Source: Novosphingobium sp. UBA6272 (GTDB lineage: Bacteria > Pseudomonadota > Alphaproteobacteria > Sphingomonadales > Sphingomonadaceae). Taken from it: DNA of 64,000 nucleotides. Positions within the stretch are counted from its first letter, which is position 1, and each line of letters begins with the position of its first letter. Location: NCBI RefSeq assembly GCF_002440635.1, contig NZ_DJUW01000016.1, positions 113,150 to 177,149 of the forward strand. The letters run 5' to 3'. This document shows positions 37,674-47,028 of this stretch, piece after piece. The position numbers and the translations under genes are program-made. A model generated the notes under the pieces. That model made no database searches. It was not told the DNA's origin and worked only from the letters and a program-made list of their open reading frames with translations.

Positions 37674-38240
37674 TCAAGCCGCCTTGCGCAGCTTTTCCAG
37701 CTTCTTCAGCGCCATCTGCCGCTTAAGGCGGCTGAGGTGGTCGATGAACAGGATCCCTTCGAGGTGGTCCATCTCGTGCTGCAGGCAGGTCGCCATCAGC
37801 CCTTCCATCTCTTCCTCGTGGACCTTGCCGTCGAGATCCTGCCAGCGGGCGCGGATCCGGGCCGGGCGTTCGACCTCGGCATAGATTTCCGGGACCGAGA
37901 GGCAGCCTTCGGAATAGACCGCGTGATCGTCCGAGGGATCGAGGATCTCCGGATTGATGAAGACCTGCGGCTGCTTCAGCGTCGGCTGGTGGTGGTGATG
38001 ATGGCCGTCGTGGTTGCACGGCACCGGCTCGGCATCGGGATCGTCGGGCTGGAGATCGATCACCAGCACGCGCAGCGGCACCCCGACCTGGATCGCGGCA
38101 AGCCCGATTCCGGGGGCGTCGTACATGGTTTCGAACATGTCATCGACCAGGGTGCGCAGTTCATCATTGAACGCGGTGACGGGGGCCGAGACCTGCTTGA
38201 GCACGGGATCGGGAACTTCGAGGATTTCGCGGATAGCCAT
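37674..38240 (-). CDS. def: Peptide deformylase with natural poly-His insertion
   Basis: A 188-residue Fe(II) enzyme that removes the N-formyl group from nascent proteins. Motif 1 is [10 protein letters not shown], motif 2 is EGCLSVP (metal Cys), motif 3 is [14 protein letters not shown] (HExxH). Between motif 1 and motif 2 there is an unusual insertion [16 protein letters not shown] with five consecutive histidines. The ATG at 38240 starts the conserved [15 protein letters not shown]. It is next to recR on the same strand and not beside fmt's strand. Confidence 0.95.
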   Translation of the reverse strand: MAIREILEVPDPVLKQVSAPVTAFNDELRTLVDDMFETMYDAPGIGLAAIQVGVPLRVLVIDLQPDDPDAEPVPCNHDGHHHHHQPTLKQPQVFINPEILDPSDDHAVYSEGCLSVPEIYAEVERPARIRARWQDLDGKVHEEEMEGLMATCLQHEMDHLEGILFIDHLSRLKRQMALKKLEKLRKAA

Positions 38241-38311
38241 GAAGGGGCACATAGTGCGAGGTTGCGCTGGCTTCAACCATAGGAATTCTTCGTGTCTTCG
38301 TGTGAACCCGA

Positions 38312-38908
38312 TCAGCCCATCGGCCGCCGCGCGCGCAGCGCCTGGGCCAAAGTCCCTTCGTCGAGGTAATCAAGCTCTCCCCCCACCGGCAGGCCATGGG
38401 CCAGCTGGGTGATCCGCACCGGATAGCCTTCGAGCCGCTCGGCGATGTAATGCGCGGTGGTCTGGCCCTCCAGCGTGGCGTTCATCGCCAGGACGACCTC
38501 GTCGATCCCGCCCTGACTGACCCGTTCGAGCAGCTTGCCGATCGACAGGTCTTCGGGCCGCACGCCCTCCAGCGCCGAGAGCCGCCCGCCGAGCACGTGG
38601 TACCTGCCGGTGAACAGCCGCGCCCGATCGAGCGCCCACAGGTCCGAAACGTCCTCCACCACGCAAAGCTGGCGCGGATCGCGGCGTGGATCGGCACAGA
38701 TCGCGCAAGGGTTGGTGGTATCGACATTGCCGCAGGTCTGGCATTCGACCAGCCCGGCCCGCACCGCCTCCAGCGCCTCGAGCAAACCAACCAGCGAAGT
38801 CTCGCGCCGCTTGATCAGCCACAGCACCGCGCGCCGCGCCGAACGCGGGCCAAGGCCCGGCAAGCGCGACAGCGCCTGGGTCAGTGCTTCGATTTCCGAG
38901 GAAGCCAT
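38312..38908 (-). CDS. recR: Recombination protein RecR
   Basis: A 198-residue recombination mediator acting with RecF/RecO. The helix-hairpin-helix is [19 protein letters not shown], the zinc finger is [16 protein letters not shown], and the Toprim domain has [15 protein letters not shown] and the segment [19 protein letters not shown]. The ATG at 38908 is preferred; earlier in-frame codons lie inside the upstream inverted repeat. Confidence 0.95.
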   Translation of the reverse strand: MASSEIEALTQALSRLPGLGPRSARRAVLWLIKRRETSLVGLLEALEAVRAGLVECQTCGNVDTTNPCAICADPRRDPRQLCVVEDVSDLWALDRARLFTGRYHVLGGRLSALEGVRPEDLSIGKLLERVSQGGIDEVVLAMNATLEGQTTAHYIAERLEGYPVRITQLAHGLPVGGELDYLDEGTLAQALRARRPMG

Positions 38909-38920
38909 AACGCTCTCTAA

Positions 38921-39005
38921 CCGCTCAGGCTGAGCTTGTCGAAGCCCTGTCCTTTTCTTTTCCAACGTTGAAAGTAAGGACAGTCCTTCGATAAGCTCAG
39001 GACGG
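38921..39005. repeat. REP-like inverted pair (GCTCAGGCTGAGC type)
   Basis: The left arm (38921-38952) contains CCGCTCAGGCTGAGCTTGTC and the right arm (38978-39005) the imperfect inverse ending GATAAGCTCAGGACGG. It fills the divergent gap between recR and fmt, with the right arm ending eight bases before the fmt start. Confidence 0.72.
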
Positions 39006-39012
39006 ACGGAAA

Positions 39013-39927
39013 TTGACTTTGCGCGTGATCTTCATGGGAACCCCTGATTTTGCCGTTCCGGCGCTGAAGGCGCTGGTCGCGGCGGGGCATGATGTGGTCG
39101 CCGCCTATACCCAGCCCCCCCGCCCCGGCGGCCGCCGCGGCAAGGAACTGACCCCTACCCCGGTACACAAGGCAGCCGTGGCGCTGGGGATCGAAGTGCG
39201 CCATCCGGCCAGCCTGAAGGGCACGGACGAGCAGGAGGCATTTGCAACGCTGAACGCCGATGTGGCAGTCGTCGCTGCCTATGGCCTGATCCTGCCTCAG
39301 ACGGTGCTCGATGCGCCGCGCCTGGGCTGCCTTAATGTGCATGCCAGCCTGCTCCCGCGCTGGCGCGGCGCGGCCCCGATCCAGCGGGCGATCCTGGCGG
39401 GCGATGAATGGACCGGCGTCACCATCATGCAGATGGAAAAGGGCCTCGATACCGGGCCGATGCTGGCCGAGGTGAAGACGCCGGTGGTCGGCAAGACTAC
39501 GGGCGAATTGACCGAGGAACTGGCCGAGCTTGGCGGCAACCTGATGGTTGAAGTCCTGGCCGACCTGCCCGGCCATGCGCCGCAGGTGCAGCCGGAAGAG
39601 GGCGTCACCTATGCCCACAAGATCGACAAGGCCGAGACCCGGATCGACTGGAGCCAGAGCGCCGGACAGGCCGAACGCCAGGTTCGCGCCTTTGCCCCCG
39701 CGCCGGGGGCCTGGTTCGAGTTCGAAGGCGAGCGCTGCAAGGTCCTTGCTGCCGAGATCGCCGCAGGCAGCGGCAAACCAGGTGAAGTACTGGATGACCA
39801 GCTGACCGTCGCTTGCGCTATCGGCGCGCTCCGACCCACTTGGGTGCAGCGGGCTGGCCGCCCGGCAATGGCGACGCAGGACCTGCTGCGCGGCTGGGCA
39901 ATTGGCGCGGGGGCCGCACTCGCTTGA
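39013..39927 (+). CDS. fmt: Methionyl-tRNA formyltransferase
   Basis: A 304-residue enzyme that formylates initiator Met-t[22 protein letters not shown] opens the catalytic domain; [21 protein letters not shown] and the Asp in [17 protein letters not shown] are the active-site signatures; the C-terminal domain follows. The likely start is TTG at 39013 (TTG at 39019 is an alternative), as no ATG precedes the conserved strand. It is divergent from recR, and its stop overlaps the truA start (TTGA). Confidence 0.95.
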   Translation: MTLRVIFMGTPDFAVPALKALVAAGHDVVAAYTQPPRPGGRRGKELTPTPVHKAAVALGIEVRHPASLKGTDEQEAFATLNADVAVVAAYGLILPQTVLDAPRLGCLNVHASLLPRWRGAAPIQRAILAGDEWTGVTIMQMEKGLDTGPMLAEVKTPVVGKTTGELTEELAELGGNLMVEVLADLPGHAPQVQPEEGVTYAHKIDKAETRIDWSQSAGQAERQVRAFAPAPGAWFEFEGERCKVLAAEIAAGSGKPGEVLDDQLTVACAIGALRPTWVQRAGRPAMATQDLLRGWAIGAGAALA

Positions 39928-40670
39928 CCCGTTTTGCCCTTACCCTCGAATTCGACGGCACACCGTTCATGGGCTTGCAGCGGCAAGCCCATGGGCCATC
40001 GGTGCAACAAGCGGTGGAGGAAGCGGTGCGTGCCACCACGGGGGAGACGGTCACGCTCCACGCCGCCGGGCGGACCGATGCCGGGGTTCATGCGCTGGGG
40101 ATGCGGGTTCATGTCGATATCACGAAGGCAATCGACGCGTTCCGGCTGATGGAAGCGCTCAACCACCACCTGCGCCCCGATCCGATCGCGGTGCTGGCCT
40201 GCGAGGCCGTGGCGGATGACTGGCATGCGCGGTTTTCGTGCATCGGCCGCGAATACCTGTACCGGATCGCAAATCGCCGCGCGCCGCTGACACTCGATGC
40301 CAATCGCGCCTGGCAGGTTGCCCAGCCGCTCGACGCCGAAGCGATGCACCGCGCGGCACAGGCGCTGGTCGGGCACCACGACTTCACCACCTTCCGCTCG
40401 GTCCATTGCCAGGCACAAAGCGCGGAAAAGACGCTCGACCTGCTGAGCGCCGAGCGCGTGGGCGAGGAAGTCCACATCCGCGCCGCCGCGCGTTCGTTCC
40501 TGCATCACCAGGTCCGTTCGATGGTCGGCTGCCTCACGCTGGTCGGTATGGGCCGCTGGCGCGAGGAGCAAGTGGGCGAGGCGCTGGCCGCGCGCGACCG
40601 CGCCGCATTGGGCCTCAATGCACCCAGCGAAGGGCTTTATTTCGTTCGCGCGCTTTACCCCGGCGAATGA
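39924..40670 (+). CDS. truA: tRNA pseudouridine(38-40) synthase TruA
   Basis: A 248-residue synthase. The start [20 protein letters not shown] matches the family; the catalytic Asp is in [24 protein letters not shown] and [11 protein letters not shown] are also conserved. The family begins directly before the first strand, so the TTG overlapping the fmt stop (TTGA) is the best start. It is translationally coupled to fmt. Confidence 0.93.
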   Translation: MTRFALTLEFDGTPFMGLQRQAHGPSVQQAVEEAVRATTGETVTLHAAGRTDAGVHALGMRVHVDITKAIDAFRLMEALNHHLRPDPIAVLACEAVADDWHARFSCIGREYLYRIANRRAPLTLDANRAWQVAQPLDAEAMHRAAQALVGHHDFTTFRSVHCQAQSAEKTLDLLSAERVGEEVHIRAAARSFLHHQVRSMVGCLTLVGMGRWREEQVGEALAARDRAALGLNAPSEGLYFVRALYPGE

Positions 40671-40711
40671 CGCACTAGGTTGCATTCCGAAACAGAATCG
40701 GGAGACAACCA

Positions 40712-41812
40712 ATGGCATTCACCGGCAAGCAGCTCACCACCCAGCTCGACGCGGACGGCACGCTGACCCTCCAGCTCAACGACAAGACCTGGGATGATCC
40801 CAAGACCGGCCAGGTGCTGATCAAGGTTGAAGCCAGCCCGATCAATCCTTCGGACCTCGGCCTGCTGTTCGCCAGCGCCGATACCGAAAACGCGGTTTAC
40901 TCGCCCGGCAAGGTCGTGGCGAAGATGCCCGACAACGCCACCCGCGCGATGAAGGCGCGGCACGGCATGGCGATGCCGGCAGGCAACGAAGCAGCCGGCA
41001 CCGTGGTCGCGGCAGGCGCAGGCGCGGAACACCTGATGGGCAAGCGGATCGCCTGCGTTCCCGGCACCGCCTATGGCAGCTACGCAATCGCCGAAGCGCA
41101 GATGGCTTTTGCCGTCGATGACAGCGTAACTGCGGAACAGGCCGCAAGTTCGTTCGTCAACCCGATGACCGCGCTGGGTTTTACCGAAACGATGAAGCTG
41201 GAAGGCTTCACCGGGATCGTCCACGCTGCCGCCGCATCGAACCTCGGCCAGATGCTGGTCAAGATCTGCCTTGAGGACAACATTCCGCTGGTCAACATCG
41301 TCCGCAGCGACGAGCAGGTGAAGCTGCTCAAGGACCTTGGCGCAACCCACGTGCTCAACATGACCGACGCCGATTTCATGCCCAGGCTGATCGACGCAAT
41401 TGCGGAGACCAAGGCGATGATCGGGTTCGATCCGATCGGCGGCGGCACGCTCGCCGGGCAGATCCTGACTGCGATGGAAGCCGCCGCCAGCCGCGGCGCC
41501 GCCTTCAGCCGCTATGGCTCATCGGAGCCGAAGAAGGTCTACATCTATGGCGCGCTCGATCTCGGCCCGACGATCCTCAACCGCGCCTTCGGCCTGACCT
41601 GGGACCTCGCCGGCTGGCTGCTGACCCCGTTCATGATGAAAGCCGGGATGGAAGTGGTCGGCCGGATGCGCGCGCGGGTGATGAAGGACCTGACCACCAC
41701 CTTCGCCAGCCATTATGCCAGGAAGGGCAACCTCGAAGACATGCTCACAAAGGATGCAGTGAGCATGTACAACGCGCGGCGCACGGGCGAGAAGTACCTG
41801 GTCACGCCGTAA
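40712..41812 (+). CDS. MDR-superfamily NAD(P)-dependent oxidoreductase (quinone-reductase-like)
   Basis: A 366-residue medium-chain reductase. It has a GroES-like N-domain (VLIKVEASPINPSDLGLLFA) and a Rossmann domain (IVHAAAASNLGQMLVKICLE). The zinc ligands of alcohol dehydrogenases are absent, so it is of the non-zinc quinone/enoyl reductase type. Substrate unknown. GGGAGACAACC precedes the ATG. A hairpin terminator follows. Confidence 0.87.
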   Translation: MAFTGKQLTTQLDADGTLTLQLNDKTWDDPKTGQVLIKVEASPINPSDLGLLFASADTENAVYSPGKVVAKMPDNATRAMKARHGMAMPAGNEAAGTVVAAGAGAEHLMGKRIACVPGTAYGSYAIAEAQMAFAVDDSVTAEQAASSFVNPMTALGFTETMKLEGFTGIVHAAAASNLGQMLVKICLEDNIPLVNIVRSDEQVKLLKDLGATHVLNMTDADFMPRLIDAIAETKAMIGFDPIGGGTLAGQILTAMEAAASRGAAFSRYGSSEPKKVYIYGALDLGPTILNRAFGLTWDLAGWLLTPFMMKAGMEVVGRMRARVMKDLTTTFASHYARKGNLEDMLTKDAVSMYNARRTGEKYLVTP

Positions 41813-41820
41813 GCGAGATA

Positions 41821-41849
41821 TCCTCCCTGACGCGCAGCGTCGGGGAGGA
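41821..41849. terminator. Hairpin between convergent MDR reductase and cobS genes
   Basis: TCCTCCCTGACG pairs with CGTCGGGGAGGA around a short loop, with one G-T pair. It ends directly before the cobS stop, so it can serve both convergent genes. The T-tract is weak. Confidence 0.65.
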
Positions 41850-41850
41850 A

Positions 41851-42840
41851 TTACCCCTTCCCGACAACGCTTTCCGGCAGTTCGGTTCCGAACACGCGCT
41901 GGTAGTACTCCGCCACCAGCATCCGCTCGGTCTCGTCGCACTTGTTGAGGAACGAGAGGCGGAAGGCGAAGCCGGGGTCCTTGAAGATCGCGGTGTTCTG
42001 CGCCCAGGTGATCACGGTGCGCGGGCTCATCACGGTGCTGATATCGCCGTTGATGAAGCCCTGGCGGGTCAGATCGGCGACCTTGACCATGTTGGCGACC
42101 ATTTCGGCGGAGGCGCCTTCGGTCTTGGCCAGCACGATCTCGCTTTCGACCTGTGCGGGCAGGTAGTTGAGCTGAACGACTATGTTCCAGCGGTCCATCT
42201 GCGCCTGGTTGATCGCCTGGGTGCCGTGATAGAGCCCGCTGGTATCGCCGAGACCGACCGTATTGGCGGTGGCAAACAGGCGGAAGTTCTTGTCCGGACG
42301 GATCACCCGGTTCTGATCGAGCAGGGTCAGCTTTCCTTCGGTTTCCAGCACGCGCTGGATCACAAACATCACGTCGGGGCGGCCGGCATCGTACTCGTCG
42401 AAAACCAGCGCGACCGGGTGCTGCAGCGCCCAGGGCAGCAGCCCTTCGCGGAATTCGGTTACCTGTAGCCCGTCGCGCAGCACGATCGCATCGCGGCCGA
42501 CCAGATCGATCCGGCTGATATGGGCGTCGAGGTTGATGCGAACAGTCGGCCAGTTGAGCCGGGCCGCGACCTGCTCAATGTGTGTCGACTTGCCGGTACC
42601 GTGATAGCCCTGGACGATCACCCGGCGGTTGAAGGCAAAGCCAGCCAGAATCGCAAGCGTCGTATCCGGATCGAACACATAGGCGCCGTCCACATCGGGC
42701 GTACGCTCGTCCGGCTGGCTAAAGGCCGGAACCTTCATGTCGATATCGATCCCGAAAAGCTCGCGCACGCTCACCTCGGTGTCGGGCGCGGGCAGGACGG
42801 TCTGGTTCGAAGTGTCGCTCAGGGCTGTTTTGTCGGTCAT
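41851..42840 (-). CDS. cobS: Cobaltochelatase subunit CobS (AAA+ ATPase)
   Basis: A 329-residue MoxR-like AAA+ protein. Walker A is [15 protein letters not shown], Walker [12 protein letters not shown], and the N-terminal region has [18 protein letters not shown], which is typical of CobS. With CobT and CobN it inserts cobalt into the corrin ring in aerobic cobalamin synthesis. No cobT follows here: the downstream side is the convergent MDR gene. The upstream neighbour is a divergent TetR operon. Confidence 0.92.
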   Translation of the reverse strand: MTDKTALSDTSNQTVLPAPDTEVSVRELFGIDIDMKVPAFSQPDERTPDVDGAYVFDPDTTLAILAGFAFNRRVIVQGYHGTGKSTHIEQVAARLNWPTVRINLDAHISRIDLVGRDAIVLRDGLQVTEFREGLLPWALQHPVALVFDEYDAGRPDVMFVIQRVLETEGKLTLLDQNRVIRPDKNFRLFATANTVGLGDTSGLYHGTQAINQAQMDRWNIVVQLNYLPAQVESEIVLAKTEGASAEMVANMVKVADLTRQGFINGDISTVMSPRTVITWAQNTAIFKDPGFAFRLSFLNKCDETERMLVAEYYQRVFGTELPESVVGKG

Positions 42841-42975
42841 CGCGGGAACCGACTATACGCGCGGGCGCACGGCTGCAACTGCCTTTGCGCGCCAAACCGC
42901 GACTATTTCAACCGCGCGGTTAAGTCAGTCGGGCGGTGCAGGCTGAAGGACCGGCCGTGTGAAGCGGACTTGCAC

Positions 42976-42995
42976 CATACCAACTGGTCGGTATG
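42976..42995 (+). promoter_or_regulatory. TetR-type palindromic operator
   Basis: CATACC-AACTGGTC-GGTATG is an imperfect 20-base palindrome, ending eight bases before the TetR ATG. Its form (TACC-x-AC-x-x-GT-x-GGTA) is typical of TetR/AcrR operators. It suggests autorepression of the downstream operon. Confidence 0.7.
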
Positions 42996-43003
42996 ATGAT
43001 GCC

Positions 43004-43624
43004 ATGTCCACGAGTCGCCCTGCCCTGGGCACCACTGCCCGTGACCGGTTGATCGCCGCCGCGCACCAGACTGTGCGGGCCAAGGGCTATGCCGCCACCT
43101 CGGTTGACGAGCTGTGCGGAGCCGCCGGGGTGACCAAGGGCGCGTTCTTTCACCACTTCCCTTCGAAGGAGGCATTGGGCGTTGCCGCGGCCAATGCCTG
43201 GACCGCGCGGGCCGAAGAACACATCTTCACCCTGCCGGAATGGACCCGGCTGCCCGATCCGCTTGACCGGCTGCTGGCGCATATCGATTTCCGGCTGGCG
43301 ATGATCGAGGGCCCGGTCGAGGATTTCACCTGTTTCGTCGGAACGATGGTGCAGGAAGCCTATCTGACCAACCAGCCGATCCGAAAGGCCTGCCAGGCCA
43401 GCATCGGTGCCTATGCCGAACGGCTGGCCGAGGACATCCAGGCTGCGGTTGAACAACATGGCGCGCAGATCGACGCGCTGAGCCTGGCCTATCATGTCCA
43501 GGCCGTGCTGCAGGGCGCCTTCATTCTGGCCAAGGCCCAGAACGATCCGGCGCGCGCGCGGGACTCAGTTGCCCATCTCAAGCGATATGTCTCGATGCTG
43601 TTCGGAAAGACGGACCAACCATGA
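43004..43624 (+). CDS. TetR/AcrR family transcriptional regulator
   Basis: A 206-residue repressor. The N-terminal HTH is TSVDELCGAAGVTKGAFFHHFPSKEAL (about residues 33-58, read in two parts: TSVDELCGAAGVTKG and FFHHFPSKEAL). The C-terminal ligand domain is unassigned. The ATG at 43004 (MSTSRPALG) lies just after a palindromic operator. The stop overlaps the next gene by four bases, so the repressor is the first gene of an eight-gene operon. Confidence 0.92.
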   Translation: MSTSRPALGTTARDRLIAAAHQTVRAKGYAATSVDELCGAAGVTKGAFFHHFPSKEALGVAAANAWTARAEEHIFTLPEWTRLPDPLDRLLAHIDFRLAMIEGPVEDFTCFVGTMVQEAYLTNQPIRKACQASIGAYAERLAEDIQAAVEQHGAQIDALSLAYHVQAVLQGAFILAKAQNDPARARDSVAHLKRYVSMLFGKTDQP

Positions 43625-44046
43625 CTCAAATGATCTTCGTCAACCTGCCGGTGGCCGATCTGCCCTGCGCCCGTGCATTCTATGAAGCGCTGGGTTTCAC
43701 CCACAACCCTGCCTTCTCCAACGAAGAGGGGGCCTGCATGGTTCTGTCCGAGACGATCCATGTGATGATCCTGACTCACGCCAAATGGCGGACCTTTACC
43801 ACCCGTCCGATCTGCCCGCCGGGTTCGAGCGAGGTTTCGCTGGCAATCACCTGCGGTGAAAAGGCCGAAGTTACCCGCCTGGTCGAGGCTGGAGCGGCCG
43901 CCGGCGGCGCAGCGGACGTCAATCCGCCCGAGGACCATGGCTTCATGTACCAGCGCACCATCGCCGATCCCGATGGTCACATCTGGGAACCGTTCTGGAT
44001 GGATCCGTCCGCAGTGGGCGGCGCTGCAGAGGAGACTGCGCCATGA
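43621..44046 (+). CDS. VOC family protein (glyoxalase-like)
   Basis: A 141-residue vicinal-oxygen-chelate protein. MTQMIFVNLPVADLPCARAF and YEALGFTHNPAFSNEEGACM form the first beta-alpha-beta-beta-beta module, and the second module ends IADPDGHIWEPFWMD. Such proteins bind or transform small electrophiles or antibiotics. Both flanking genes overlap by four bases. Confidence 0.87.
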   Translation: MTQMIFVNLPVADLPCARAFYEALGFTHNPAFSNEEGACMVLSETIHVMILTHAKWRTFTTRPICPPGSSEVSLAITCGEKAEVTRLVEAGAAAGGAADVNPPEDHGFMYQRTIADPDGHIWEPFWMDPSAVGGAAEETAP

Positions 44047-44396
44047 GCTTCTTCGACATCGCAATCTACACGGTCGCATCGGACGACAAGCAGGCCCTGA
44101 CCGACTTTGCGACCAGCGCCGATCAAATCTTTCTGGAATACGGGGCGCTGCGCCTGATCGATGGTTGGGGTGAGGACGTCCCCCACGGCAAGGTCACCGA
44201 TCTTTACCGCGCCGTTGCTGCCGGAGAAGGCCGTACAGTCTGCGTCGGGATTGTCGAATGGCCGGACAAGGCGACCCGTGATGCCGGTTGGGCGAGGCTG
44301 GAAACCGATCCGCGCATGCAGGGAATCCAAGGACCAATGGACGGAAAGCACATGATTTTCGGCGGTTTTTCGGGACTGGTCGATATCACGGCATAA
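44043..44396 (+). CDS. DUF1428 domain-containing protein
   Basis: A 117-residue protein of the ferredoxin-like DUF1428 (YbaA-like) family, recognised from IDGWGEDVPHGKVTDLYRA and the closing segment MDGKHMIFGGFSGLVD. The function is unknown. It overlaps the VOC gene by four bases and ends 12 bases before the apparent start of the next VOC gene. Confidence 0.87.
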   Translation: MSFFDIAIYTVASDDKQALTDFATSADQIFLEYGALRLIDGWGEDVPHGKVTDLYRAVAAGEGRTVCVGIVEWPDKATRDAGWARLETDPRMQGIQGPMDGKHMIFGGFSGLVDITA

Positions 44397-44407
44397 GGAG
44401 CAAGGCG

Positions 44408-45193
44408 ACGAGCACTCTTCAAGGCAGCTGGATCTGGTACGAACTGATGACCGCCGACCCGGCAGCGGCCAAGGCTTTCTACGAGCCGATCATTGGCTGG
44501 ACGATGTCTCCTGGTACGCCCGAAACCGGCAACTACGGTTTCATCGCTGCACCGGACCAGGCAATGGTCAGCGGCGTTCTGGCGCTGACCGAGGATATGA
44601 CCGCGCACGGCGCGCGGCCTTGCTGGGTCGGTTATATCGGCGTCGATGATTGCGATGCCACAGTCACCGCGATCGAGGCCGCTGGCGGGAAGACGCTGAT
44701 GCCGCCGAACGATGTGCCGATGGCCGGGCGGATTGCAATGGTCGCCGATCCGGGCGGCGCACCGTTCTATGTCATAACCCCTACCCCGCCCCCTGGCGGC
44801 GGCGAAAGCACTGCGTTCCAGGCTGAGATCAACTGCGGCCATTGCGGCTGGAACGAACTGCTGGCCGGCGATGCCCCGCGCGAACTGGGGTTTTACACCG
44901 GCCTGTTCGGCTGGTCGCTTCCCGAACCGATGGATATGGGCCCGATGGGGAAATACCAGTTCATCGCGCATGACGGCGTGACTGTCGGAGCGATCATGCC
45001 GGCCATGCCGCAGACCCCGGCCCCGTTCTGGAATCACTATTTCTGGGTGCCCAGCATCGCTGCTGCCAGGCCGCTGATCGAGGCTGGCGGCGGACAGGTG
45101 ATCAACGGACCGATGGAAGTCCCCGGCGGCAGCTGGATCGTCCAGGGGATCGATCCGCAAGGAGCGTTTTTCAGCCTGGTCGGCGGCGCGTAG
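44408..45193 (+). CDS. Two-domain VOC family protein with apparent non-canonical start
   Basis: A protein of about 261 residues with two VOC modules: SWIWYELMTADPAAAKAFYE and CGHCGWNELLAGDAPRELGF. The fold and the doubled arrangement match the CFP-30-like VOC proteins. No ATG, GTG or TTG lies in frame between the DUF1428 stop and the first strand; AGGAG at 44396-44400 is seven bases before an ACG at 44408, so ACG may initiate. ATG at 44447 would remove the first beta strand, and the far-upstream ATG at 44288 would overlap DUF1428 by 109 bases. Start uncertain; body secure. Confidence 0.85.
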   Translation, partial: TSTLQGSWIWYELMTADPAAAKAFYEPIIGWTMSPGTPETGNYGFIAAPDQAMVSGVLALTEDMTAHGARPCWVGYIGVDDCDATVTAIEAAGGKTLMPPNDVPMAGRIAMVADPGGAPFYVITPTPPPGGGESTAFQAEINCGHCGWNELLAGDAPRELGFYTGLFGWSLPEPMDMGPMGKYQFIAHDGVTVGAIMPAMPQTPAPFWNHYFWVPSIAAARPLIEAGGGQVINGPMEVPGGSWIVQGIDPQGAFFSLVGGA

Positions 45194-45262
45194 CCAAGCT
45201 TGACCAGCGCAAATTGATCGGCCAAGTTCCGTATTTGTTCCAATTCGACCGGGAGTATCGCC

Positions 45263-45889
45263 GTGGCCGCCTACACCTTTTTCACCAATCCAATGAGCCG
45301 CGGCCAGATTGCGCGCTGGGCGCTGCATGAAGTCGGTGCGGCTTATGACCAAATACTTGTCGACTGGACATCAAAGCCGGCAGAGCTCGTCCGCGCCAAT
45401 CCGATGGGCAAGGTGCCGACGCTGATCCATCGCACTGAATCCGGAGAGCGGATCGTGACTGAATGCGCGGCGATCTGCGCCTATCTCGGCGAGGTTCATC
45501 CCGAAGCCGGGCTGCTGCCAAGCGAAGCTGAACTGGCCGATTACTACCGCTGGATGTTCTTCGCCGCCGGTCCATTGGAGCAGGCAATCGTAGGTCGATC
45601 AATGGGCTGGGAAGTGCCCAAAGACCGCGAAGCCATGGTCGGCTTCGGCAGTTTCGATCGGGTGCTCGATACGCTTGAAGCCCATTTCGATCTCAACGCG
45701 TACGTCTGCGGGAACCGCTTTACCATGGCCGATGTTTATGTCGGCAGTCAGATTGACTGGGGCCTCACCTTTGGCTCGATCCCGCCGCGCCAGGCCTTCG
45801 TCGCCTACGCCGAACGGCTCCAGGCGCGCGACGCCTACAAGGAAGCCAAGGGGATCGACAACGACCTGATCCAGGAGATGCGCAAATGA
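45263..45889 (+). CDS. Glutathione S-transferase
   Basis: A 208-residue GST. The N-terminal thioredoxin fold has YTFFTNPMSRGQIARWALHE, a cis-Pro motif (GKVPTL), and the glutathione-contact region TECAAICAYL. The C-terminal helical domain has FTMADVYVGSQIDWG. GGGAG lies seven bases before the GTG start. The stop overlaps the next gene by four bases. Confidence 0.9.
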   Translation: MAAYTFFTNPMSRGQIARWALHEVGAAYDQILVDWTSKPAELVRANPMGKVPTLIHRTESGERIVTECAAICAYLGEVHPEAGLLPSEAELADYYRWMFFAAGPLEQAIVGRSMGWEVPKDREAMVGFGSFDRVLDTLEAHFDLNAYVCGNRFTMADVYVGSQIDWGLTFGSIPPRQAFVAYAERLQARDAYKEAKGIDNDLIQEMRK

Positions 45890-46362
45890 CCGACGTAACC
45901 TTGTGCCTGTGGTATGACGGCGCTGCCGAGGAAGCGGCACGGTTTTATGCCGCCACCTTCCCGGACAGCAGCCTAGGCGCCATCCACCGCGCGCCCGGCG
46001 ATTTCCCGGGCGGCAAAGCAGGCGATCCGCTGACAGTCGAATTCACCGTGCTCAGCCTGAAATGCATCGGGCTGAACGGCGGGCCGATCTTCCCTCATAC
46101 CGAAGCCTTCAGCTTTCAGGTCGGCACCGACAGTCAGGAGGAAACCGACCGTTACTGGGACGCGATTGTTGGCAATGGCGGCGCGGAAAGCGCCTGTGGC
46201 TGGTGCAAGGACAAGTGGGGCCTCAACTGGCAGATCACCCCCAAGGTACTCACACAGGGCATGGCCGATCCCGATCCCGCAGTCCGCGCCCGCGTGTTCG
46301 AGGCGATGATGACGATGGGCAAGATCGACCACGCTGCGATCGAAGCGGCGCGGGCAGGATAG
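45886..46362 (+). CDS. VOC family protein (PhnB-like)
   Basis: A 158-residue protein of the PhnB / 3-demethylubiquinone-like VOC subgroup: VTLCLWYDGAAEEAARFYAA, FPDSSLGAIHRAPGDFPGGK, a central FTVLSLKCIGLNGGP, and CGWCKDKWGLNWQITPKVL. It is unlikely to be a true methyltransferase despite common database names. It overlaps the GST gene by four bases. Confidence 0.88.
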   Translation: MTDVTLCLWYDGAAEEAARFYAATFPDSSLGAIHRAPGDFPGGKAGDPLTVEFTVLSLKCIGLNGGPIFPHTEAFSFQVGTDSQEETDRYWDAIVGNGGAESACGWCKDKWGLNWQITPKVLTQGMADPDPAVRARVFEAMMTMGKIDHAAIEAARAG

Positions 46363-46366
46363 GCCG

Positions 46367-47014
46367 GTGCTCAAGCTCTACGGCCACCCCTTTTCCAGCT
46401 ACACCTGGAAGGCGCTGATCCCACTCTATGCCAACGCCACGCCGTTCGAGTTCCGGCAGGTCGGCGGGGTAAATGCCGATGACGATGCCTTCGTTCAGGC
46501 GGCAAGCCCCTCTGGCAAGTTTCCGGTGTTGGTCGATGGTGACAAAGAGGTGTTCGAGGCGACCGCGATCATCGAGCATCTCCAGATCCACCAACCCGGC
46601 CCTTCCCCGCTCCTGCCGGAAGACCCGGCGGAAGCCGTGCAAGTGCGGATGCTCGACCGGGTGTTTGACAACTATGTCATGGGTGTGATGCAGGAAAGCG
46701 TCGCCGAGGCGATCCGGCTCGGCGCGCTGGGTCCTGAAACCCGCAGCAGCGTGGAACAGCGGCTCGACCGGTCCTATCGCTGGCTCGACACATGGCTGGA
46801 AAACTATGACCGCCCGGATCACGTCACGCTGATCGAATGCGCCGCCGCGCCAAGCCTGTTCTATGCCGACTGGGTCCATCGCATCCCGGCCGATCTCGCC
46901 CGGCTGACCGCCTGGCGCGCTCATCTGCTGGCCTTGCCACCCATCGCCCGCTGTGTTGAAGATGCCCGCCCGTTCCGCCACTACTTCCCGCTCGGTGCGC
47001 CCGACCGCGATTGA
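46367..47014 (+). CDS. Glutathione S-transferase family protein
   Basis: A 215-residue GST-like protein: LKLYGHPFSSYTWKALIPLY, a cis-Pro region (GKFPVL), FEATAIIEHL, and the all-helical C-domain. It differs clearly from the GST two genes upstream, so the operon carries two distinct GSTs. GTG is the start, four bases after the previous stop. Confidence 0.88.
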   Translation: MLKLYGHPFSSYTWKALIPLYANATPFEFRQVGGVNADDDAFVQAASPSGKFPVLVDGDKEVFEATAIIEHLQIHQPGPSPLLPEDPAEAVQVRMLDRVFDNYVMGVMQESVAEAIRLGALGPETRSSVEQRLDRSYRWLDTWLENYDRPDHVTLIECAAAPSLFYADWVHRIPADLARLTAWRAHLLALPPIARCVEDARPFRHYFPLGAPDRD

Positions 47015-47028
47015 ACAGAGGATTTTGC

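Noticed and set aside
37980..38025. Poly-His stretch as a cloning-vector tag artefact
   Set aside because: It lies inside a continuous chromosomal def gene with varied His codons and conserved motifs on both sides.
44288..44407. Upstream ATG start for the double VOC gene
   Set aside because: It would overlap the DUF1428 gene by 109 bases, and the added residues are Arg/Gly-rich and unlike a VOC N-terminus.
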